A DNA stretch of 64,000 nt from the IMG/VR virus record IMGVR_UViG_3300031565_000020, positions 1 to 64,000 of that record. One strand, 5' to 3'. Shown here in pieces: positions 58,204-64,000 of the stretch. Each line of letters opens with the position of its first letter. Position 1 is the first letter of the stretch. Below the pieces are notes generated by a model. That model was not told where the DNA came from. It saw nothing but the letters and a program-made list of their open reading frames with translations, and made no database searches. A program made the translations under genes and the position numbers. The stretch comes from a virus.

Positions 58204-59194
58204 AAAAGCAATGAGGCGAAAGCCATTAGTTGAATTTATCACAACCGGCTGTGATATGTATGATCTGGTGTTGGGCGGGGGTTACATTCAGGGTGGGCTC
58301 ATAAACATCGTAGGTGATAAATCAACATGCAAGTCATTACTGGCTACTGAGTGTGTAGCGGCCAACAGGGATGTGCCGCACCAATATTTTGATGAGGAAT
58401 CCGGCGCAAAATTTGACACACAAGCTGTATACGGTATGGACATATATGCCGAAGTGGTGCCAGAAACATTAGAAGAATTTGCATATTCGACCTTCCCTGT
58501 TTTTTATAGAGACAAACAACAGTCACTAACTGTTGTAGACAGTTATGATGCATTACAAAGCAAAGCTGCACGGATACGACAGCAGGAAGAGGAACAGCGG
58601 TACAAAAAAAATCAAGACCCTGATCCGGAAAATAAAGGTTCTTACAAACTTGAAAAGCCCAAATTACTGAAAGAATTTCTGGGCTCCCATATTGTGGCTA
58701 TGCAAAAGAAAAAAGCGACGTTAATTTTTATATCCCAGTTGATAGCGAACCTGGACAATCTTATGTACAAACCTAAGCACAAGAGAACGGGTGGTAAAGC
58801 ACTCGATTTCTATTCAAGTCAAATAATCTGGCTAAGAGAGGTAGAAAAGCACTTCAAAAAAGGGCGGGCAATAGGCGTTACTGTCGAGATCCGAACCGAA
58901 AAATGTAGAAGCGCGACACCTTTTCGAAGTTGTTATATACAAGTATTGTTTGGCTATGGTGTTGATAATGTCACAACTAATCTTTTATTTCTGTATGACA
59001 TGTATACAGCGAAAGAGGGGAAATTAAAAAAAAGCGCAACTGTTGTATGGGATGGTGTGGAGATGACATTAGATCAGGCTGTCGAGCATATCGAAGTGAA
59101 TAACCAGGAAGCGGAATTAAAAAAAAGAATCGTTGAAAAGTGGCATAAGATAGAAAACGAGATTGGACCTGGCAAGCGGAAAAGGAAATATTAA
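58136..59194 (+). CDS. RecA/UvsX-like recombinase, 352 aa
   Basis: The RecA core has LVLGGGYIQGGLINIVGDKS followed by TCKS (Walker A GDKSTCKS) near residue 55, the QYFDEESGAKFD strand, Walker B SLTVVDSYDALQ near 125 and FISQLIANL near 200. It promotes strand exchange. Start 58136 has AAAGGTG 9 bases upstream and overlaps the previous gene by 68 nt; an ATG at 58211 (MRRKPLVEF) is the other option. Confidence 0.82.
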   Translation: MENGKPKTTGKKLKVTKIEKIIKKAMRRKPLVEFITTGCDMYDLVLGGGYIQGGLINIVGDKSTCKSLLATECVAANRDVPHQYFDEESGAKFDTQAVYGMDIYAEVVPETLEEFAYSTFPVFYRDKQQSLTVVDSYDALQSKAARIRQQEEEQRYKKNQDPDPENKGSYKLEKPKLLKEFLGSHIVAMQKKKATLIFISQLIANLDNLMYKPKHKRTGGKALDFYSSQIIWLREVEKHFKKGRAIGVTVEIRTEKCRSATPFRSCYIQVLFGYGVDNVTTNLLFLYDMYTAKEGKLKKSATVVWDGVEMTLDQAVEHIEVNNQEAELKKRIVEKWHKIENEIGPGKRKRKY

Positions 59195-59195
59195 A

Positions 59196-59786
59196 ATGAA
59201 GAAGGGTGGGAGTAAAAATAAAGGTAATGCTTTTGAAAGAGAGGTAGCAAAAAAACTTAGTTTGTGGCTAACAGATAATGTATTATCTGATGCCGTATGG
59301 CGGTCGGACACATCCGGCGGACGTTCTACTTTGCGCATAAAGAAAGGTGAGAAAAAAACACAGAACATGATTGATAATGCCGGAGATTTGAAATCAGTTA
59401 TACCGCAAGGACAATATGACAATCTTGATAGATTTTTTAATCAGTTTTGTGTCGAGCTTAAATTTTATAAAGAAATTAATATGCGTATACCATTAAAAGG
59501 GCATCTGGTCAAGTTTTTTGACCAGTGTTTACAGCAGCAAGCACAAACACAGAAAGACATATTTTTAGTTGTAAAATCTAATCGTAAAAAAACACTTATT
59601 TTTACAAGTATATACATTAAATGTGGTAATCGTTTATCTTTGTATATATATAAAGATAAGGGTTTTCACTGCTATCTTTTAGACGATTTTTTTGTAGACA
59701 CAAAAGATTGTGATTGTAGTAGTAGGATACCTGGTACTTTTTGCTTTTTGGATGGATCTTTATATGTTAACAAAACTGATAATTGA
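59196..59786 (+). CDS. Holliday-junction resolvase / PD-(D/E)XK nuclease, 196 aa
   Basis: GNAFEREVAKKLSLWL near residue 10, WRSDTSGGR, AGDLKSV near 62 (active-site Asp) and CVELKFYKE near 87 (E-x-K) follow the order of Hjc-like PD-(D/E)XK resolvases. Start 59196 has AAAAGGAAATATTAAA. An 8 bp perfect hairpin (CTGGTCAA/TTGACCAG, 59503-59523) lies inside. It would cut branched intermediates before packaging. Confidence 0.75.
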   Translation: MKKGGSKNKGNAFEREVAKKLSLWLTDNVLSDAVWRSDTSGGRSTLRIKKGEKKTQNMIDNAGDLKSVIPQGQYDNLDRFFNQFCVELKFYKEINMRIPLKGHLVKFFDQCLQQQAQTQKDIFLVVKSNRKKTLIFTSIYIKCGNRLSLYIYKDKGFHCYLLDDFFVDTKDCDCSSRIPGTFCFLDGSLYVNKTDN

Positions 59787-60648
59787 AAATATACAGAGTC
59801 ATAAGCACACTGTAACAAATTTCAAGTCTGGAATCAATGCCATTATAGGCCCATCTGGAACGGGGAAAAGTGCGCTGGTGAGGTCGATAATAATAAACCT
59901 CACCAACCAGCCGGCGCAAATGCAATCACAGTTAATCAGACATGGCGAGAAAGGTTATTGTATAACCACAGAAGATGATAGAAACAACAGCATAACCCGT
60001 AAAAAAGCACCCGGTATAAATCAATATATTGTGAATGATAATGTATTGGAAGCGGTTAATAAATCCGTACCTGTTGACGTGCAGGATATATTTAATTTTA
60101 CAGAAATTAATTATTCCAGTCAATTATCAGGTGCTTTTTTATTTCATTTTACTTCGGGTGAGATTGGAAAATACATTAATAGCATTGTGGACCTTGACAT
60201 AATGACCAACTGTCTATCAAACATAGAAAAGCGAAAAAATAAAGAAAGTAGAAATATAGAGCAGCTTGAAAAAGAGCTTACAGAAAAAGAGACAGAGTTA
60301 GAAAGGTATGCCGGGTTATCAGACATGGTGAAAGACATCAAAAAACTTAAAAAATTAGATAATAAAAAGAATACAATAATAAAGCTTATAAGCAATCTAA
60401 AAAAATTGTATGGTCAATATATTGAATGTAAGCAAAAACATACTGTTGGTATACCGACAATGCCTGAAAAGTTATTGGCTGAGTACCAGGCGATTGACCA
60501 GAAGATTGTTCTGTTATCAGAGTATAGTGATTTGAAAGATCTGTATGATAATGGAAATAAGCACTTACAGCAAATGGAGAAAGAGCTCAAAAGACTTACA
60601 CCCGATAATATTTGCCCTTTATGCGGGAAAGAAGGAATTAACAGATGA
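59764..60648 (+). CDS. sbcC: SbcC/Rad50 N-terminal half with zinc hook, 294 aa
   Basis: Walker A INAIIGPSGTGKSALVRSI near residue 28 and the N-lobe LIIENIQSHKHTVTNF are clear SbcC/Rad50/gp46. A coiled coil (residues 150-280) ends in the zinc-hook sequence CPLCGKEG at the very C-terminus. The chain stops there, so signature and Walker B are not in this gene; they lie in the 61806 gene. ATG 59764 overlaps the resolvase end and follows GGATGGATC. It is half of a split ABC ATPase. Confidence 0.85.
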   Translation: MLTKLIIENIQSHKHTVTNFKSGINAIIGPSGTGKSALVRSIIINLTNQPAQMQSQLIRHGEKGYCITTEDDRNNSITRKKAPGINQYIVNDNVLEAVNKSVPVDVQDIFNFTEINYSSQLSGAFLFHFTSGEIGKYINSIVDLDIMTNCLSNIEKRKNKESRNIEQLEKELTEKETELERYAGLSDMVKDIKKLKKLDNKKNTIIKLISNLKKLYGQYIECKQKHTVGIPTMPEKLLAEYQAIDQKIVLLSEYSDLKDLYDNGNKHLQQMEKELKRLTPDNICPLCGKEGINR

Positions 60649-60779
60649 AATTAGCAATAGTAGGATCAAGAGGTTTCTACAACGTTAACGATTATAACAA
60701 GGTGCAGGATGCTATACATAGATTTTTTATTGATACAGCTATCAAGTTACAGAAACTGGTAATAATAATGCCAATATAA
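60645..60779 (+). CDS. Short SLOG/DUF2493-like protein, 44 aa, probably truncated
   Basis: MKLAIVGSRGFYNVNDYNKV matches the first strand and loop of DUF2493 (SLOG superfamily, K.aIvGSRgf.d), but the following GGARG.D part is missing; the frame ends LVIIMPI. It overlaps the sbcC half by 4 nt. It is either a remnant left after deletion or a tiny functional descendant. Confidence 0.55.
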   Translation: MKLAIVGSRGFYNVNDYNKVQDAIHRFFIDTAIKLQKLVIIMPI

Positions 60780-60791
60780 AGGAAGGCAAAA

Positions 60792-61580
60792 ATGAAATTA
60801 TTATTTACAGCTGATTGGCACATTAGAACCACACAGCCCGTAAATCGAATTGACGATTTTTTACTGCTACAAAAAGAAACTGTAAAATTCATATACGATA
60901 CTGCATTTGATAATCATGTTGATTATGTAGTTATTGCTGGTGATCTTTTCCATTGCGCAAGGGACCGATATCCACAGGAAATGTTAATCTTTCTTAATGA
61001 TAGCATGTTACAGTTTTCTACTGTGTACATACCGGGTAATCACGATCTGTTATACCATGCAGACACTAAGGAATATATGTCAAATATAGGATTGCTTAAT
61101 CGTATGTCTGACAGATCAGACATACCGAACAATATTGATGTCTATCATCAATATTGTTCAATTGTGGTACCACCATATATCGAAAAAGGCACCACTGCAA
61201 AAGATCTATGCGAACAGTCAATCAAAGACGTTATATTAGTTGGTGATAATCACCAATCATTTGTGTATCGGCACCCGGAAACTATGCAATTATTAGTTAA
61301 TCCTGGTTGTATCACGCGCCAAAAGCTATCAGAGAAAGATTACAAACCCTCAATATATATTTATGATTTTGATAATAAAAGCGCACAGCGTGTGTATCTC
61401 TTAGATAAGAGAGATAACGTGTTTGCAGAAAATAGAGCAAAAAACTTGAAATCAATAGAATCATATCGACGCATTGACGGTGTTGAAGGTCTTGATTTTG
61501 AAGAAAAAATATTAAATTATAATAAAAAAATGATGGTAAAAGAACCTGTCAAGGCAATAATCATGGAGTGTTTGTCATGA
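60792..61580 (+). CDS. sbcD: SbcD/Mre11-like nuclease, 262 aa
   Basis: Metallophosphoesterase motifs are present: FTADWHIR near residue 6, VIAGDLFH near 47, YIPGNHDLLYH near 80, VGDNHQSF and the C-terminal VNPGCITRQ. It is the nuclease partner of SbcC, trimming ends and opening hairpins. AAAGGAAGGCAAAA precedes the ATG. It is shorter than host SbcD (about 400 aa), as in T4 gp47-type proteins. A 14 bp perfect hairpin lies inside. Confidence 0.87.
   Translation: MKLLFTADWHIRTTQPVNRIDDFLLLQKETVKFIYDTAFDNHVDYVVIAGDLFHCARDRYPQEMLIFLNDSMLQFSTVYIPGNHDLLYHADTKEYMSNIGLLNRMSDRSDIPNNIDVYHQYCSIVVPPYIEKGTTAKDLCEQSIKDVILVGDNHQSFVYRHPETMQLLVNPGCITRQKLSEKDYKPSIYIYDFDNKSAQRVYLLDKRDNVFAENRAKNLKSIESYRRIDGVEGLDFEEKILNYNKKMMVKEPVKAIIMECLS
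61127..61159. repeat. 14 bp perfect hairpin in sbcD
   Basis: GAACAATATTGATG (61127-61140) pairs perfectly with 61146-61159 around TCTAT. Confidence 0.88.
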
Positions 61581-61813
61581 ATGACATTGTTGTAGCGTAT
61601 ACAGCACTTACAAAAAGAATAGAAAGAAATAATACAAAGCAGGCCGAATTAGCAGGGCAGCTAAAAGCACTACAAAAAGAGTTAACCGGTGCAGGGCTTA
61701 CGGCATTTGAATCGGTCCCAGAAGAGTTGAAAATATTGGAAGCGAAGAAACAAAAAATCGCAAAAAAATTAAATAAGATACTTGACAAAATAGGTAGAGT
61801 ATTGAATGATTGA
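61577..61813 (+). CDS. Coiled-coil protein between sbcD and sbcC C-half, 78 aa
   Basis: It is helical throughout (IERNNTKQAELAGQLKALQKEL, then KKQKIAKKLNKILDKI). It overlaps both neighbours (ATGA at 61577, 8 nt at 61806). It may be the detached second strand of the SbcC coiled coil, lying between hook and C-lobe in gene order. It carries no Cys, so it cannot supply its own hook. Confidence 0.62.
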   Translation: MNDIVVAYTALTKRIERNNTKQAELAGQLKALQKELTGAGLTAFESVPEELKILEAKKQKIAKKLNKILDKIGRVLND

Positions 61814-62411
61814 CTGTATTATAGAGAAAGTGAATGAGAGAAAAGGTGCGTACAAACTCTTACAGCAGCAAAAGAATAAAATAAAAGAAAGCCTTACAAT
61901 TGAACGACAACAAAACAATTACACCTGCGAGGCCTTGGAAATAATTCAAAAATTAGCATTGGAAACACAAGAGCAGTTAACTTTTCATATAACGGACATG
62001 GTTAATTTTGCCGTTAGTCAGATTCCGTTTCAGGCGGCATACACATTCGAAGCAAAATTTCTTATTAAGAATAATAAGCCAGCCTGTGAATTTTTTTATG
62101 TTCGGGACGGGCAAAAGATGCAGCCCAAATTTGATAGCGGTGGTCTACTTGACGTGGTGTCATTGGCTTTACGGTTATCGCTGTGGAGTTTAAAAAAGGG
62201 TAAGAAGTCCAATATATTTATACTGGACGAGCCTTTCAAACATCTATCAGATGATTTACTTCCATACGCTTGTGATATGCTAAGAGTGTTAACGGACAAA
62301 TTACAATTACAAGTGATCTTGATTACACAAAAAAGAGATTTTGAAAATATAGCGGACAACATACTACACACAATATTAGAAGATACAGAAACCACAATTA
62401 AGGCTTTATGA
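61806..62411 (+). CDS. sbcC: SbcC/Rad50 C-terminal half, 201 aa
   Basis: After a coiled segment come the signature region FDSGGLLDVVSLALRLSLW near residue 107 and Walker B NIFILDEPFKHLSDD near 134, then VILITQKRDF in the H-loop position, where the usual His is Gln. This completes the ATPase begun at 59764. There is no fusion or obvious frameshift site; three genes lie between the halves. The short coil (about 70 residues) implies a small hook arm. Confidence 0.82.
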   Translation: MIDCIIEKVNERKGAYKLLQQQKNKIKESLTIERQQNNYTCEALEIIQKLALETQEQLTFHITDMVNFAVSQIPFQAAYTFEAKFLIKNNKPACEFFYVRDGQKMQPKFDSGGLLDVVSLALRLSLWSLKKGKKSNIFILDEPFKHLSDDLLPYACDMLRVLTDKLQLQVILITQKRDFENIADNILHTILEDTETTIKAL

Positions 62412-63056
62412 ATGATTGAAAAGAAAAAAAGAGTGACACGAAAAGAAACCAAAGTCAGATCCTTACAAATATGTAAGGATCTTATTGGTGATAAGGTATA
62501 CAAAGAGTTAAAGGCTGCAGGTTTAGAACCGCGAGAAATTAAATTTTGTGCAATATATACACATACACTTGATGTTGTAGAGGCGTACCAGCAGTATAGT
62601 TTGCGGGGTGTGACAGAAAAAACAGCGTATCAATCGGGTAATGCATTATTACAGATACAGCATATTAAGAAAGCAATTAACATGTTAATTAATAGAGCGT
62701 TTGATGCACTGAAACCAATATTGAAAAAAGAAATTATCGAAACTCTTCGACTACGCGCCTTTTATGACGTCGCTGCATTTGTGAATGAGGATGGTACAGC
62801 AAAGAAAATCAATGAAATAGACAAGTCATTAAGGAAGTCTGTCATTGACGGTGTAGAGCGCAAGCATTACGGAAAAGATGGTAACGAGATCGAAACTGTG
62901 TTGAAGCTGGCAAATAGAGATAAGGCACTGACTGAGATCATAGCCATTATAAATTTGATAAATAAAGTAGAAAATAACACTGTAATAGGCATTAACGCAG
63001 AAGCACAAAAGACATTAATAAATATTTTCAGTGCGCGGAAAGATAATAATGAATGA
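62412..63056 (+). CDS. Terminase small subunit, 214 aa
   Basis: It precedes the large subunit and overlaps it by 8 nt. The N-terminal half has the small-terminase HTH pattern (FCAIYTHTLDVVEAYQQY, TAYQSGNALLQIQHIKKAI), followed by a helical C-terminal region. It recognises packaging sites. A 10 bp perfect hairpin lies near the start (62457-62482). Confidence 0.78.
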   Translation: MIEKKKRVTRKETKVRSLQICKDLIGDKVYKELKAAGLEPREIKFCAIYTHTLDVVEAYQQYSLRGVTEKTAYQSGNALLQIQHIKKAINMLINRAFDALKPILKKEIIETLRLRAFYDVAAFVNEDGTAKKINEIDKSLRKSVIDGVERKHYGKDGNEIETVLKLANRDKALTEIIAIINLINKVENNTVIGINAEAQKTLINIFSARKDNNE

Positions 63057-64000
63057 TGATGTACTTGAAGCAATAGACCTTGAATACATTCGAGATAATC
63101 CATATGTATTAGGCCATTTGGCAGGGTTCACAAAACTTACACCCCTACATTCGGAGTGGATTAAGTATATTTGGAATCCTCAACAAGAAAAAAGAGCTTT
63201 ACAGGCCCACCGCTATAGTTACAAAACCACAGCGATAATAGTAATTGGTGTAATATATTGGCTTCTTTTTCATCCTAACGCTACAATAGGTATTGTTAGA
63301 AAAACCGTGACAGACGCGCAAGAATGTCTTAGAAATATATCCACACTGATGCAAAAGGACGAATTCAAAGCAATTTTTTTGAAAGCACACGGCATAACGC
63401 CCCGACTGGAAGAGGATAACGCCAACACATTAAGATTTAATTTCAAAGAAACCGTCACCAGGGAAGGCTCTGTAAATGCCTACGGCATCAAGACAGGCGC
63501 AACCGGGAAACATGTCGATGCCGCTATATGTGATGATTTTGTAACGATCGATGATAAAATTAGTGTGGCAGAAAGAAAAAGAACTGCTGCAATGATGGAA
63601 GAATTGATTATCAATGTACTTAATCCGGCAGGTCTTATAGGGTTCATTGGTACGCCCTGGCATCGTAACGACTGTTGGAGTTTGAAAGCCATACCGGAAC
63701 CGAAACAATGGGATGTGAACAGTACAGACATATTGACAGAAGTGGAAAAAGCGGATAAACGAAAAAACACAACGGCTATCACATGGGCGGCTAATTACCT
63801 ATTGAAGCACGTATCCAGCGAAGACGCGTTGTTTAAAAATCCTCATTATGCAAAATGGCAATACCAGCACAAAAAAGCAATAGGGCATATAGACAAAGCG
63901 TATAGCGGCAATGACACAACGGCTATTACATTTTGTGAGAAGAAACCAGATGGTAGATACCAGGTTATAGGGCTGGTGTTTACTGCAAATATAAAAGATA
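63049..64000 (+). CDS. Terminase large subunit, partial (first 317 aa)
   Basis: The frame runs off the window end. Seen: an ATPase N-terminal HRYSYKTTAI in the Walker A position near residue 53, GIVRKTVTDAQECL, Walker B AAICDDFVTIDD near 163, coupling motif GFIGTPWHRND near 202, and the start of the RNase H-like nuclease GHIDKAYSGNDTTAI near 285. It powers DNA packaging and cuts concatemers. ATG 63049 overlaps the small subunit. Confidence 0.88.
   Translation, partial: MNDDVLEAIDLEYIRDNPYVLGHLAGFTKLTPLHSEWIKYIWNPQQEKRALQAHRYSYKTTAIIVIGVIYWLLFHPNATIGIVRKTVTDAQECLRNISTLMQKDEFKAIFLKAHGITPRLEEDNANTLRFNFKETVTREGSVNAYGIKTGATGKHVDAAICDDFVTIDDKISVAERKRTAAMMEELIINVLNPAGLIGFIGTPWHRNDCWSLKAIPEPKQWDVNSTDILTEVEKADKRKNTTAITWAANYLLKHVSSEDALFKNPHYAKWQYQHKKAIGHIDKAYSGNDTTAITFCEKKPDGRYQVIGLVFTANIKD

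Overview
The window is a large, AT-rich stretch of a tailed-phage genome. It carries a complete contractile-tail (myovirus) virion module, a nearly self-sufficient replication and recombination module, the terminase genes, a stable-RNA locus with tRNAs, and two accessory regions. The host cannot be named from the sequence. Genes have clear Shine-Dalgarno sites (AAGGAG, AAGGTGG), and promoters match the -35 TTGACA / 17 bp / -10 TATAAT consensus. This argues for a sigma-70-type host with canonical translation initiation, such as a Firmicute or spirochaete, rather than a Bacteroidetes host. No integrase with a catalytic domain, CI-like repressor or obvious endolysin is visible, so lifestyle is undecided.

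Layout. (1) 1-11.5 kb, rightward: about 20 small genes of unknown function, many Cys-rich with Zn-ribbon-like CxxC pairs, some duplicated, separated by strong terminators and near-identical strong promoters. It includes a secreted C39-like cysteine peptidase. (2) 11.6-35.5 kb, rightward: the virion operon. Its order is portal (DUF1073), MuF-like minor head protein, HNH/prohead protease/scaffold (DUF2213), cement protein, major capsid (DUF2184), head completion and neck genes, sheath (DUF3383), tube (DUF3277), tail chaperones, tape measure, baseplate, fibre and a holin-like protein. A leftward mini-operon of six small genes with its own promoter sits inside it at 14.5-15.6 kb. (3) 35.8-45.4 kb, leftward: seven tandem leucine-rich-repeat (LRR) paralogues. 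Upstream of them in the same overlapping gene chain lie an N6-adenine methyltransferase and membrane proteins, followed by small genes and a primase. (4) 45.4-47.0 kb leftward SF2 helicase, then a divergent control region at 47.05-47.49 kb with a 20 bp palindromic operator. (5) 47.5-48.9 kb, a winged-helix initiator-like protein. (6) 48.9-50.5 kb, a stable-RNA locus: strong promoter, about 490 nt of structured RNA, a tRNA-Thr, an abnormal tRNA-like element, a tRNA-Glu, and a further structured RNA of about 240 nt ending in a terminator. (7) 50.5-64 kb, rightward: replicative helicase, sliding clamp, UDG-like/PolA fusion polymerase, clamp loader, SSB, RecA, resolvase, a split SbcC flanking SbcD, terminase small subunit and the start of the large subunit.

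How it fits together. The initiator, DnaB-type helicase, primase, clamp, clamp loader and polymerase form a phage-encoded replisome. SSB, RecA, resolvase and SbcCD supply recombination-dependent replication and end processing before terminase packaging. TerL runs off the right edge and the portal is at 11.7 kb, so if the genome is circularly permuted the window may be close to a whole genome (inference).

Most interesting: the seven-gene LRR cassette array (35.8-40.6 kb); the ornate RNA locus with a tRNA-like element whose anticodon loop is three nucleotides short; the gene-split SbcC; and the unusually long perfect inverted repeats inside coding sequences.
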